A stretch of DNA of 58,666 nt from Nemertoderma westbladi (GCA_032718475.1 JAUCBJ010003711.1:1-58666), one strand, 5' to 3'; shown: positions 46,896 through 58,278, counted from the first letter of the stretch. A program made the numbers and translations. The notes: generated by a model from the sequence alone, not told the origin.

Positions 46896-49386
46896 GTAGG
46901 CCTACAGTAGTTGAGAGGAAAAACACTACTGAATTATTAAGAACATATATCACTGACACACTTTTGTAAGAGTAGCACTTTTTCACGTTGTGACCCTGAG
47001 TGTGCGCCCGTGTGAACAATACCAGGTTTTAACTTTTCGGCCGAAATTTCATTATCATAAAGTTATATGGTCATAAAGTTATATATAAGACTGTATGTAG
47101 TATTACTTTCTCAATAAATAGTATGGGCCTATATTTGTAATTTCATTTACTTACATCAACTGTTTGCTGTTCTAGGAAAATTAAATTAGATTTCAAAATA
47201 TATAAATTATTACTGTTTCTAGAATCTAGAATCATTCAACACACCTAAAAACCATCTAAATCACTACCTCCTGTAAAAAAATTAATTACTATCGTTGATT
47301 AATGTAGAGAAAAAACATTGTATGCCAATGAGTTTATCCGTTTGCATCGCAAGTACAGACAGTGTACTCAAATTACACCTCACCAGAATATTGTGTTGAA
47401 ATTTAGTTTCATTTACATATTTAGTTTCAATGTCATGAGATCTGCTGATTAAGATCTAGAACAATTGGGGGTCACTATATTCAAGGAGATGATAAAACTA
47501 TGCGTCAAAGAATAGATCCTTTGCCAAAAATAACCTACAGTATTGAATACACTATTAACTAATTAATATTTATTGCAGCATCGTGTTGGGTATTCTGGGA
47601 GAATTAAAACACTGGCCCGAATCTGACGTGAAAAACGGAGTGCAATATGCACTAGAGTTCTTCGATTACGCAGCACTCGCTATATTCTGCCTGGAAATAA
47701 TATTGAAACTGACCTACGATTTCTACGGTTTCTGGTTGAATGCCTGGAACGTGTTCGACTTTGTTGTCACACTATCTTCGTTAATACCGGAAGTAATCCT
47801 CGCTTTCAGCGTGGGTAATAATGGTGGGGAAGACAGCCAAGAACTACTCGAGAAAATGGTGACAACCGTTAAAGTATTCCGTATATTTCGATCCCTCAAA
47901 ATGGTGTCTCGTTTCCGACAGGTACGTCTTCTCGCCCTAGCCATCACCAAAGCATTTAAAGCAATCGCGCTCATACTTCTGCTCCTTGCAATGTTCGCTT
48001 ATATTTTCGCAATTGGCGGTGTTACAATATTTAGCGACAGTCTACGAAAGAGAGAATTCATTGTTTCAAAAGAGAACACCACGTTTACCGATGAAACCCT
48101 TAGGAATCACAGCTACGCCAATAGTATGGGATCGTTAGTGGGCGCCTTCGTCACTCTGTTCCAACTGTTCACTCTCGATCATTGGGTTGATGTATACCGC
48201 GATCTGGGTACCACCCACCAAGCCCCCGAAGCCCTGGCAGGAATCTACGTCATCTTATGGATTTGTCTCGGCGCTTTCATTTTCCAGAACGTATTCGTCG
48301 GCATTATGGTCAACAATTTCCAGAACATCCGTGTAGAACTGCTAGCTGAAGTTAAACAGCAACAGGAGATCAAACAAATGGTTGAGGATCACGACAACTT
48401 CAGAGAAATGATCGCAAATGATATCAGGCAGGTTTTGCATGTCATATATGAGTTTTCAATGGTGCGTTACCTGCACTGCACACGTCCTCAAAATTTGTAT
48501 TAGGGCCTACTGGTAGGCCTATATATTTTAATAGCAAAAAATATATATTTATAAAATATGTTCAAGAAAATATAGCGGTTTGTTCTAGAACATATTTAAA
48601 GACAAATTTATAATATAAATATATACGTGAAGTTGCGGCAGCTTACTGTTTCTTATTTAGCTGGTAAAAAAATTGCAGAAAATTTACAAAGTACAAAATT
48701 TGAAAAATTCAAATTTGGCGGAATATGAACTTTTTGGAAATATTTTGATTAAAATAATAAAAACGCATTTATGTTGTTAAAACACAGAAAATATTCTTTG
48801 CGTTGGGTGATTGTTGGAAATCCAACACTTAATTAATCATTTGAATAAAGTTTAATTGATGAAATTAATATCCATTTTATGCAAGTTATTGCAGTTATTA
48901 CAACAACTGTTCGGTAAACATTCGTACAATTCATCCACGCCAGAGTAATGGAGAATACTCAAGGCGCAACGCTGAAAAGTTGTACATTTTCAGCGTTGCT
49001 AGGATATCATCAATGCAATGATAGATGGCAATATGTAACTAAGTGTATAAATATGTAAAATAATTAATTGCAGAAAAGGATTCAATAGCGAGCTATCTAA
49101 TCGTAACGTCAACAGTCAAATTCGACTAGCTCCACCTCAACCTAGACTGTCACGTTCAGACGACCACGCCCTCTTTGTACATAACCAACTGCGACTAGAC
49201 ACATGGGCAACGCAGGTTGAACACCAGATGAAAGCATTGAGACTTACTGAACAGGAGACCGACTGGCAACAGGATACCTTGTTTGACTACTTTAGGACTT
49301 TGGAGGAAATTCAGGAGAACTTGGAGGAGCGTAGAGATCTCCTGGAATACGCAAATAGAGCCTTACTGAAGATGCATAACATTTAG
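46522..49386 (+). CDS. CATSPER2: Cation channel sperm-associated protein 2 (CatSper2)
   Basis: A pore subunit of the sperm flagellar CatSper Ca2+ channel. Three exons: 46522-46895, 47579-48427 and 49074-49386, giving 511 residues (human about 530). The cytosolic N-terminus has LIESFNLMDTL. S1 is at about 112-130, S2 148-169, S3 177-199 and S4 223-241, with basic residues at intervals (KVFRIFRSLKMVSRFRQVR). S5 is at 249-276. The pore has TLDHW at 313-317 with the Ca2+-selecting Asp, and S6 is at 325-352, followed by MVNNFQNIR. The last exon ends with WQQDTLFDYFRTLEEIQENL and EERRDLLEYANRALL, the CatSper2-type tail. Intron 1 is GT-AG, phase 2. For intron 2, the GT at 48432 gives a frame mismatch with a stop. 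A GC donor at 48428 (CAG then GCAGGT) restores the frame, so a GC-AG intron is inferred. Confidence 0.93.
47579..48427 (+). CDS. CATSPER2: CATSPER2 exon 2 (channel core)
   Basis: The acceptor is TTTATTGCAG. This exon carries nearly the whole six-helix channel domain. The open frame runs past the splice site to a TAG at 48501, which would give a non-conserved 24-residue tail if unspliced. The preferred end is 48427, before GCAGGT. Confidence 0.85.
49074..49386 (+). CDS. CATSPER2: CATSPER2 exon 3 (C-terminal tail)
   Basis: The acceptor is TTAATTGCAG at 49064-49073. The frame KGFNSELSNRN... to NRALLKMHNI and a TAG at 49384 resembles the C-terminal coiled region of CatSper2, with its conserved EERR segment. 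This frame needs two bases from exon 2. Confidence 0.88.
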
Positions 49387-49473
49387 GTTTATAAAGAATT
49401 TTACCGTTAGTAGATATAGTTTGATTCGAAGCTAACAATGTGCCATATAGTCCATCTATCACTGCGGGTTAGC

Positions 49474-49479
49474 AATAAA
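49474..49479 (+). other. Probable polyadenylation signal of CATSPER2
   Basis: AATAAA lies 88 bases after the stop codon; another lies at about 49540. No other candidate is closer. Confidence 0.5.
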
Positions 49480-49940
49480 CATCTAATTGAAATGTTATCT
49501 TACTTAACTTGAAAGTAACGCGCACATATCATAAGACAATAAATGTCGATATATTGTAGATGTGTCAACGAATTATGATTATTTAAGATATAATGGAGAA
49601 AACGCGTCATCTAGCAGTGGGAGGATATTAAAGCATTACGTTATTTTATTGATACTCCAGTCATTCATTAGCTTACATGGAACCTGAGTGAGGTTGTTTG
49701 GTTAATCGTTGGTATCACAAATATTTGTTGATAATGTTGTGTCGACAATGACAAGTAAAGTTGATTTATGAAAAAATTGGTGTTCGCGTGACCCTTTACA
49801 CAGTAAGGGAAAGTTCAAAATTACAATTTGTCTAAAAATATCAATAAATTATGTTTGATTACTTGTTCGAAATATTACTGTGTTTTTTTGTAAAGTCAAG
49901 TGGGCCAAGTGAGAATTTTACTATTTTCTTGACAGTTTCT
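49480..49940. other. Noncoding spacer between CATSPER2 and a LINE fragment
   Basis: AT-rich, with no gene or repeat recognised. Confidence 0.45.
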
Positions 49941-50503
49941 TATGGTACGTAAGGGGAAGGCATGGGCGGCATTAAATAGTCTGTCCAGGATTTGGAAGTC
50001 CCATAGAATAAAACGGACCCTAAAGGTTCGATTTATTTAAGGCAGTAGTAGTACCAGTACTCTTACATGGGAGTCCATGCTGGGCTCTAAATGGAGAGGA
50101 TACCAAATCTCTGAATGGCACATTCACAAGAATGCTACGTCGGGTTCACTGTTTCAAGTACAATGCAAACATCTCTAATCTGACTCTATACAACATTGGA
50201 GGTGTTACATTAGTCTCCCTTGGCTTGACACTTGAACAGAACCGCCTCCGCTTTGCCTGACATTGCTTTCGCCGTGAGGACCAGCCAGTGCATAATCTTG
50301 TGCTTTGGTAGCCTCATGGAGTGAATAAGCATGGGGGACAGCCCATTACTTTCTTGAAACGCATCTTAAAGGATACTGGCCTTGAAGATGCTGATGATCT
50401 AGGAAATTTTGTCGACAAGCCGGCACAGCATTCTTAATTATATGTAATATATATATATTATGCAGCTTCAATGCTGTTGCAGCATGCCGATTGTAGTAGT
50501 GGT
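49941..50503 (+). pseudogene. 5'-truncated LINE copy with 3' tail
   Basis: Starts at GTACGTAAGGGGAAGGCATG, matching LINE position about 21743, and runs to the same 3' end: TTAATTATATGTAATATATA, CAGCATGCCGATTGTAGTAG. Words such as TTCACAAGAATGCTACG and CGCTTTGCCTGACATTGC show the C-terminal region. A stop replaces Gly in the ..FAGHCF.. motif, and a deletion removes the segment before VDK. Truncation at the 5' end and an intact 3' end are typical of LINE insertions. No clear target-site duplication was found. Confidence 0.88.
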
Positions 50504-51295
50504 TTTGGTTTAATTTAGATGAGCAATATGGAAAAAGTTCTTGACTGGAGAACCACCTGTAAAGTTTGTCTTAACATTATTTCATGGTGATACTTTACAT
50601 AAATTACATGCTGCACGAAGGGACGTCAACACTCAAAGTAGCTTTCCAATGTAATGAGTTACAATATTGTTGGAGTAAAAATTACAATTTAAACGATACC
50701 ATGGAATGAGCAAGAGGTCCATCATTTTTTATTAAATCACCTTTGCTTACCGTCATTGTAATGTATGATAACATTGTGGTCCCAAGGGGAACCATAAATG
50801 TGGTTTTGTCAATCTAGTCTTCATGTACCTGTTCAACTGTGAGTTATAAGTTGGACATCTTGGGATGCATCTATCTAACGAGTTTACTAAATGGTGGAGG
50901 TTACCACAATCAAGGCTTTCTAAAAATATAGGACTGGAAATTAAAACCGTCCTCACTGTCACTCTATATCAACATTTCGCTCGACCGATATAACTTCGAC
51001 TAAGAAGAATTAAGTAGCGTTGTAAAAGCATTATATATTGTTTATTAAAGATATGCCTCCATTAGGCACAACACAACACAGTAAATATAAAACCCCACAA
51101 AAATAGGTAGCACAACTGGTCCCATAACTAACACCATACTGTATAATTTTCCAGCTACCACTGTTATTGTAATACACCCGTCACAATTTCAGTATCATAC
51201 ATTGTTTCCAAAATCCAACGCCAATAGAAATAGGAGATTCAGAGCCCCTAATAGGGTACGTTAAGATTAATTTCGTAGCACCGAAATGTGGACCA
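50504..51295. other. Noncoding region, no gene seen
   Basis: No supported frame; the one at 50753-50962 (-) has no protein features. Nothing else was recognised before the 21-bp array. Confidence 0.4.
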
Positions 51296-53071
51296 TAGTA
51301 TGTATGACTTAGTATCTCACGATAATGACTTTGGGTCTTGTGATAATTACTTAGTATCTCATGGTAATTACTTAGTATCTCACGATAATTACTTAGTATC
51401 TCATGATAAATACTTAGTATCTCATGATAAATACTTAGTATCTCATGATAAATACTTAGTATCTCATGGTAAATACTTAGTATCTCATGAGAATGACTTA
51501 GTATCTCACGAAAAATCACTTAGTATCTCATGATAATTACTTAATATCTCATGATAATTACTTAGTATCTCATGATAAATACTTAGTACCTCGTAAGAAT
51601 GACTTAGTATCTCACGAGAATTACTTAGCATCTCATGATAAATACTTAGTATCTCACGAGAATTAGTTAGTATCTCATGATAATCACTTAGTATCTCATG
51701 ATAAATACTTAGTATCTCATGATAAATACTTAGTATCTCATGAGAATGACTTAGTATCTCACGAAAAATCACTTAGTATCTCATGATAATTACTTAATAT
51801 CTCATGATAATTACTTAGTATCTCATGATAAATACTTAGTATCTCACGAGAATTACTTAGTATCTCATGATAAATACTTAGTATCTCGTAAGAATGACTT
51901 AGTATCTCACGAGAATTACTTAGCATCTCATGATAAATACTTAGTATCTCACGAGAATTACTTAGTATCTCATGATAAATACTTAGTACCTCATGATAAA
52001 TACTTAGTATCTCACGAGAATTACTTAGTATCTCATGATAAATACTTAGTATCTCATGAGAATGACTTAGTATCTCACGAGAATTACTTAGTATCTCATG
52101 ATAAATACTTAGTATCTCGTGAGAATGACTTAGTATCTTACGAGAATTACTTAGTATCTCATGATAAATACATAGTATCTCATGATAATTACTTAGTATC
52201 TCATGATAATTACTTAGTATCTCACGAGAATTACTTAGTATCTCACGAGAATTACTTAGTACTCATGATAAATACTTAGTATCTCACGAGAATTACTTAG
52301 TATCTCATGATAATGACTTAGTATCTCACGAGAATTACTTAGTATCTCACGATAATTACTTAGTATCTCACGATAATTACTTAGTATCTCACGAGAATTA
52401 CTTAGTATCTCATGAGAATGACTTAGTATCTCACGAGAATTACTTAGTATCTCATGATAATTACTTAGTATCTCACGAGAATTACTTAGTATCTCACGAT
52501 AATTACTTAGTATCTCATGATAAATACTTAGTATCTCGTGAGAATGACTCAGTATCTTACGAAAATGACTTAGTATATCCTGATAATTATTTTGTATCTT
52601 ATTAGAATTACTTAGTATCTTAATATAATTACTTGTATCTTAATAGAATTACTTAGTATCTTATTAGAATTACTTAGTATCTCATGAGAATGACTTAGTA
52701 TCTCAGTATCTCATGATAATGACTTAGTATCACATGAAAATGACTTAGTATCACATGAGAATGACTTAGTATCACATTAGAATGACTTAGTATCACATGA
52801 GAATGACTTAGTAACACATGCGAATGACTTAGAATCACATGAGAATTACTTAGTATTTCTTGATAACTACTTAGTATCTCATGATAATGGTTTACTATCT
52901 CACGAGAATGACTCATTATCTCATGAGAATAACTCAGTATCTCCTAAGATCACGCGAGAATGATTTAGTATATCAAGATAATTACTTAGTATCTCACAAG
53001 AATGATTTATTATCTCATGAGAATTACTAGAAGAACTGAGTGTCTCGTTATAATGACTTAGTATCTTGCGA
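51296..53071. repeat. 1.8-kb minisatellite of 21-bp units (about 84 copies)
   Basis: The unit reads ACTTAGTATCTCATGATAAAT, with the second half varying between CATGATAATT, CACGAGAATT and CATGAGAATG. TCATGA is a palindrome. The first two thirds are regular. From about 52560 the units become degenerate, with CACATGAGAATGACTTAGTAT variants. A block starting at 51511 recurs at 51764, an offset of about 12 units. Short frames on both strands (7-residue units such as HEILSIY) are by-products of the period being a multiple of three. Confidence 0.95.
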
Positions 53072-53378
53072 GACCGAGAAGAACTAGAGCGTTGTAAAAA
53101 ATTAAAATAAAAGCTTATTTCTACCTATGTCCTATTATGGGCCAATTTTATAAACCCAAAAAATTAAAATAAACAAAAAAATTATAGTATGGTATGGAAT
53201 AAGTTACACTTCAACCTCGTTTATAGTTAATAATCGAGGTTAATAAGCCGTTAAACAGCCGTTAATAATCGGCCTTCCTTGTTAAATTTTAATTAGTGTT
53301 AAACCCATTTTAAGGCATTATGTATATCTAAAATATTATTTAATTAATATTATACTAATCAATCTGCCCCTATAAGAA
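53072..53378. other. 3' flank of GCN1
   Basis: AT-rich DNA downstream of the GCN1 stop on the minus strand. ATTAAA-type signals occur on that strand near 53338 and 53287, but no canonical AATAAA. An imperfect inverted repeat (TAATAATCGAGGTTAATAAG, GTTAATAATCGG) lies near 53228-53272. Confidence 0.45.
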
Positions 53379-56300
53379 TCACAAACGGATAGCGGTTTCG
53401 TCAATATCGACTGAGAGTCCGACATCTACTCCAATCCGACTCCGAACGCGTTTCACTGTCTCTCTCACCGCGTCTGCCAGGTTCGCGTCCACCAGTCTAC
53501 AGACAGAGTCTAATTGTTCCTCGTCCCCGGTTACCATGGCTACCAACGCGGTCTCCGCTGATGATTTAACAACGACGCTGCGATCCTTGGCGGCGTTGAA
53601 CAACGACTTGAGTAGCAAACGAACCTCGGCCGGGGGGAGGGGGCTATCCTGGACGGCAAACTCGAGAACCTGGCAGGTGAGACTGCGGACTTCGGTAGAA
53701 GAGTGGACGAGGGCCGCGTTGAGACAACGGCCGACTGCGGGGGAGACAACCGGGGATGTGTCTGACTCGAGACGACGCCGAAGTAGGAAAGCGAAACCCC
53801 GGAGTCCGGCGCTGCAGACGGGAACCCGGTCGCTGGAGGCGTACCCTACCAGCGCCGGTTCCACGAGTTCCTCTCCGAGTCGCGAGGGGGCGGCCTCCTT
53901 GAGCGCCACGTAGAGCGCGGTGGCGGCGCCGTGATTGACGAACCAATCGGAACCGGCGGCAAGTCCCACGAGATCCGCCGCCACTCCGGACAGCTCGGGA
54001 TCCTCGATATGGGCGGTGAGCGCGCCGAGACAGCCGGCCGCGTAGATCCGCACCCAATCCGCCTCCCCCCTCGCCAGCTCCCATAACGTCGCCCTCAACG
54101 TCCGTTTAACCGGGTCCCCCAGTTTGCCCCCCGCCCCCGAGATCAGCCCCCTCAGCGCGTGCAGACTGGTCTCCTTCACGGACATGTCCTCGTTGTTTCG
54201 CGCCAGGTTGTGTAACTCCGTCGCCAGTGGATCAACTCGAGTGTGGATCGCGGCAATCCGAGCCACGCCTCCAGCGGCGTGTAGCCGAACACCCCGGTTC
54301 GCGTCGTTAAGGGCCCGTAGCAACGTGGTCTGCAGCTGCGGCAGAAAGGGTTTCAAAGTGACCCCCACTTTATCCAGCAGTAGGTTGAGGGTTTGCAACA
54401 CGGCAGACTTGATGGAAGGGCCGTAGCGATCTCCCAGAACTCTGATCAAGGGTCCTGTGATCGTGATCACACTCGGCTTGAGGGCCTCAGATGATGTGGC
54501 CTCTATAAACTCGGACAGACAGAGAGCCGCCTGCTCCTTATAGTCCGGGGAACCGTTCTGGAGGCCTTCGCGCAGCACAGGAAACACTGGGTTAATTCCC
54601 TTCTTGAGCAAACTCAGTCCAGGTAGGATTCGACTAGGTTTCGCAGAACCACATACGTAGTGGATCGATTGTCGTAGACTCGATATGTGCTGTATCATCT
54701 GGCCCTGAGTCAACTGTTTAGTGAGAAGATTTAGAGTATCAGAGGCGAGGGAAATAAAACGTTCTTCTTTATTGGTAAACGCCTTAATCAACGCTTTACA
54801 CAGGATAAAATAATGTTCGGTTATATTACAGTCGGTTCCGGCGCAGAAAGTAAACAGAATAGTCATGGCGACCATCCTTCGGTCACTGTTCTCGCTTTTA
54901 ATTCCTTCCAACATATCCTCTATGATTATCAAGGTGCCGCTCTCGTCTCTGACACTGAGTACGAGGGCTTTGCAATCGATGAGTCTCTCCTTGTATTCCT
55001 CTTCGTCCACAACAATCGACTCGGTGAGCGCATCTACGAAGGCAGAGAGAATCCGACTGAGGTGTTTATTCAACGAATCCCCCGCCACGGAGGTCAGGAA
55101 GGACAAGGCTTTAGTGTTGATAGGGGAGCGAGTTAGATAGGGAACGAGGAACGGGAGAACAACTCGAGACTTTACCGCCATGACGCGACGCAAACCGTCC
55201 AGCGAATAGGCCGCTAGTTCCGTATCCGAGTCCGAGATACTTCCCAACAACGCCGGGAGTATCTCCTCCATGGCTCGCCCCCCGACCGCCGCGTGCAGAT
55301 GGTCGAAGGTGTCGGCGGCGGCGACCCGTACAGTGTCCAACGGGTCCCGCAACGCCGATCGCACCGTCGGGATCAGGTTGTCCGTGTAAGCGAGAACCTG
55401 ATCGCGACTCGTCGAGGCGAGTATCTCGCTGAGACCGATGCAGACCCCCTGCCGCTGGTCCGCGTCCTCCGAGGCCAGACCCCGCTCGAGGATCGGGACT
55501 ATCTCCGGGAGGATCCGGTCGCCCAACTTCCGGGCGAGATCCCCTAGCGTGCGCGCCGCTATCTGTCGCTTATCCAAGCTCGAGCTGGCTAGACACCCCA
55601 GCAGCAAGGCGAACAGCGTGGAGAGAATCTCCTTGAGGGTTCGTCCAGTGTTCACAACGACCACCTTCCAGATATGATTGGCGGATTGTCTGACCTGCAG
55701 CGACACGTCGCATCGACACATGTAAAGACCCGCGAGCACCCGGTTGCGTCTCTCAGTCCCCAATGCGTTTAGGATCACCTGACTGGATTTCTCGGTACCG
55801 AATGTGTCGTCTTCCTGGGCCACTTCCGTCGTCATCTTCCCGGTTACCCCGAGGATGTGAAACAAAACATCGCCTAGCAACTCAACAGACGATAATCGAA
55901 TCCTCCAGTTGGCGTCGAACAAGCCGGCTTCCAACCGGGGCAGTAGGATCTGTATCGCGGTGTCGGTGTACGAACCAACAATCCGCTGCCCCGCCCTTAA
56001 CGCCGTCTCTCGTACGAACTCCGTCTCATCCGCGAGACACGAGAGAATCGGAGCGATTATGTTCCCGACGTACGGGACAAACTTATCCCCGAACGTAGAC
56101 GGCAGAAAGATAAACAGCATGAGATATCCATCCTTCACATGGGAAGGTATTCCTTCGGTGGAGGTGATCTCGACGAATTTATCCATCCACTCGTCAAGTT
56201 TACTGACCCCGAGAGCGGCGAACACCTCGCTGAGCCCTTGGGCGGCTCCCGCTCGATCTATCGAACTCTGCTCTCTAACCAACGCATCGAACAGCCACTC

Positions 56301-57578
56301 CAAGGTGTCCTGGAATCCTTCCTCACCCATTCCTTTCACCATGGCGCCCAGAGCGTGGGCTGCCGCACTACGCACTTCCGGTAAGGGGTCTACAACAGAC
56401 TGTTTCAACCCCGGTTTGATGCTCGCGAGATACGGCGCCAAGTCTTTCTGCTCCGTCAGTGAGTACATGTTGCCAACAATCTGAGCGGCCATCTTACGAA
56501 CCTCGGACGAACGGTCCGTGAAGGATTTCTCCACAACCGGCATAATCAGCGCCAATGATGCCGCATCGACGAAGTGGACGAACTGAGTATCCAACAGTAT
56601 CTGGAGACAGTTGCCCGTCTTACTAACCGGGTTAGTGAGCGCGTCCAACAAGGTCCCAACTATCGCCTGTATCTCGGGATTCTTTATCACCGAACCGATC
56701 TGTTTCAACGCCTGGTTGCCCGCGTCCTGCACCTTCGTGTGACTGTCCGTAAGAACCGTCATCAGTTTAGGTACGATGGTCGGCAGACAGGAACTCAATT
56801 GTTTCGGGGCGCAGTAAGCCATGGCTCCCAGTAGGTCGACGGAACCGACTTTGGTCCGCCAACTGTCTTCCTCCAACGCCCTTAGCAACGAAGGCAGCAC
56901 CAACTTCACTCCGGGAGCGCTCAGCTTCGACATGACAGCCTTGGCGGTATCATCAGCTGCGACTCTCACGTACTGGTTGCTGTCTCCGAAGCATAGCAAC
57001 AGTTGGGGGATCACATGGACCACGTAAGGTTCGAACAGACGACCCAACATCTGGCACAACATCTCCAGTGCGAACAATGACCCTTCGCGGTGTCTGAACT
57101 GTTTTTTGTCCTGGATCGCCTCGGTTAACGAGGACATTATATTGAACTGTTTCAATGAGATTATACCTAGACCTTTAACGATCCCTGCCAACCCATAAGC
57201 GGCACCTTTGCGTTCTCCGTAATTTTCACCGTCCAACAGTAAACACAATAGTTTCCTGACCAGGCCAGGACACTCATCCTTTATGGTGGGTATGAGAGGC
57301 GGCAGACACTCGGCCACGGCCTCCTGCACCTTTTGGGACGGGGTGCTCAGCATGTCTATGAGGACGGCGACAATAGGCCTCACCCTCTCGTCCTCGCGGT
57401 CCAGATGCTTCGCGAGGGACCCCATCAGCACGACAACGCCCTGGTGTATGGAATCGTAGAACGCAGTCTGGGGCGCCTCCTTGAGGAACTCGTTGAACTT
57501 GGGATGTAAGATGTCCACGTGATTAGCGCCGTGTTCACTTATAATAGCCACTGCAGCGTCCATCATAGATTGGCGAAC
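53379..57578 (-). CDS. GCN1: GCN1 (activator of eIF2-alpha kinase GCN2), last exon
   Basis: A single 4.2-kb exon encodes about 1399 residues, the C-terminal half of GCN1 (human total about 2670). GCN1 binds stalled or collided ribosomes and recruits the kinase GCN2, raising eIF2-alpha phosphorylation. The whole exon is HEAT-repeat sequence. The start VRQSMMDAAVAI follows an acceptor TTATGTTCTAG at 57579. LMGSLAKHLDREDERVRPIV and the region to about residue 600 correspond to the eEF3-like HEAT block. GPLIRVLGDRYG (about 1038) and LKPFLPQLQTTLLRALND mark the region that binds the GCN2 RWD domain. The stop is at 53379. The exon is GC-rich against its AT-rich flanks. Vertebrate GCN1 spreads this part over many exons, so many introns are missing here. 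Upstream exons lie beyond the window's right end. Confidence 0.97.
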   Translation of the reverse strand, partial: VRQSMMDAAVAIISEHGANHVDILHPKFNEFLKEAPQTAFYDSIHQGVVVLMGSLAKHLDREDERVRPIVAVLIDMLSTPSQKVQEAVAECLPPLIPTIKDECPGLVRKLLCLLLDGENYGERKGAAYGLAGIVKGLGIISLKQFNIMSSLTEAIQDKKQFRHREGSLFALEMLCQMLGRLFEPYVVHVIPQLLLCFGDSNQYVRVAADDTAKAVMSKLSAPGVKLVLPSLLRALEEDSWRTKVGSVDLLGAMAYCAPKQLSSCLPTIVPKLMTVLTDSHTKVQDAGNQALKQIGSVIKNPEIQAIVGTLLDALTNPVSKTGNCLQILLDTQFVHFVDAASLALIMPVVEKSFTDRSSEVRKMAAQIVGNMYSLTEQKDLAPYLASIKPGLKQSVVDPLPEVRSAAAHALGAMVKGMGEEGFQDTLEWLFDALVREQSSIDRAGAAQGLSEVFAALGVSKLDEWMDKFVEITSTEGIPSHVKDGYLMLFIFLPSTFGDKFVPYVGNIIAPILSCLADETEFVRETALRAGQRIVGSYTDTAIQILLPRLEAGLFDANWRIRLSSVELLGDVLFHILGVTGKMTTEVAQEDDTFGTEKSSQVILNALGTERRNRVLAGLYMCRCDVSLQVRQSANHIWKVVVVNTGRTLKEILSTLFALLLGCLASSSLDKRQIAARTLGDLARKLGDRILPEIVPILERGLASEDADQRQGVCIGLSEILASTSRDQVLAYTDNLIPTVRSALRDPLDTVRVAAADTFDHLHAAVGGRAMEEILPALLGSISDSDTELAAYSLDGLRRVMAVKSRVVLPFLVPYLTRSPINTKALSFLTSVAGDSLNKHLSRILSAFVDALTESIVVDEEEYKERLIDCKALVLSVRDESGTLIIIEDMLEGIKSENSDRRMVAMTILFTFCAGTDCNITEHYFILCKALIKAFTNKEERFISLASDTLNLLTKQLTQGQMIQHISSLRQSIHYVCGSAKPSRILPGLSLLKKGINPVFPVLREGLQNGSPDYKEQAALCLSEFIEATSSEALKPSVITITGPLIRVLGDRYGPSIKSAVLQTLNLLLDKVGVTLKPFLPQLQTTLLRALNDANRGVRLHAAGGVARIAAIHTRVDPLATELHNLARNNEDMSVKETSLHALRGLISGAGGKLGDPVKRTLRATLWELARGEADWVRIYAAGCLGALTAHIEDPELSGVAADLVGLAAGSDWFVNHGAATALYVALKEAAPSRLGEELVEPALVGYASSDRVPVCSAGLRGFAFLLRRRLESDTSPVVSPAVGRCLNAALVHSSTEVRSLTCQVLEFAVQDSPLPPAEVRLLLKSLFNAAKDRSVVVKSSAETALVAMVTGDEEQLDSVCRLVDANLADAVRETVKRVRSRIGVDVGLSVDIDETAIRL

Positions 57579-57986
57579 CTAGAACATAATAAGTAGAATA
57601 ACTGGTAACTGCTAAAGATAGAGAATAATAATTATTGAGGTAAAATATTTTCACTTAAATAAATATACTGATATGTTTAAAATATTTATTTATTACAATG
57701 GGAAAACAGTAATGTTATAATTTCTAGAAAGTCATGCCGATATAAATTCAATTCATACGAGTTTTCACCACATCAGTTTTACATAGAAAATATTCACTAA
57801 GTGGGAATCTTGAAACATCTCATATGAGGTTTTATTAAGTCAAGCACATCCAGCTAAAAAGTGGCCACCATGTGAAATTAGGCCTTCTAAGATTCAAGAG
57901 TGCTCGCCAGTTTAAGGGTTAGCTTTCATAGTCTTTTAAAACAGTGAGCAGAAGAATCAGGACGCATTCCGATTGAATAAATATAC
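57579..57986. other. Intron upstream of the last GCN1 exon
   Basis: AT-rich intron sequence with no further exon recognised. One TTCTAGAA lies at about 57721. The intron continues past the right end of the window. Confidence 0.55.
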
Positions 57987-58170
57987 GTTTAAAGGGGGGA
58001 ATTTTGAAATTGAAATTTTTACGTATATCCTATCTGAATCTCCAAATCTAAAAACAGTTTTTCCATATCTTGTTTCGTTCATCATTAAATGATAGATATT
58101 CTTCTTTGCATAGCATTGGCTTTGACTTATACTAACATTTAACTCCTGAAAATTCCCTTTAAAATGAGCC

Positions 58171-58278
58171 CTGAATGAGGCCGGAATGAAACCTGAATGA
58201 GGCCGGAATGAAACCTGAATGAGGCCGGAATGAAACCTGAATGAGGCCGGAATGAAACCTGAATGAGGCCGGAATGAA
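58171..58278. repeat. 22-bp minisatellite, about five copies
   Basis: CTGAATGAGGCCGGAATGAA followed by AC, starting at 58171, 58193, 58215, 58237 and 58259, nearly identical. It lies in the loop of the foldback element. Confidence 0.95.

Noticed and set aside
48432-48503. CATSPER2 ending by read-through at 48501
   Set aside because: The tail is not conserved in type, and a proper CatSper2-like C-terminal exon follows at 49074.
51181-51772. Small proteins with HEILSIY repeats
   Set aside because: They are readings of the 21-bp minisatellite, present on both strands.
53536-56834. Several plus-strand and alternative-frame proteins over GCN1
   Set aside because: They are shadows of the GC-rich GCN1 exon, which has clear homology in one frame only.
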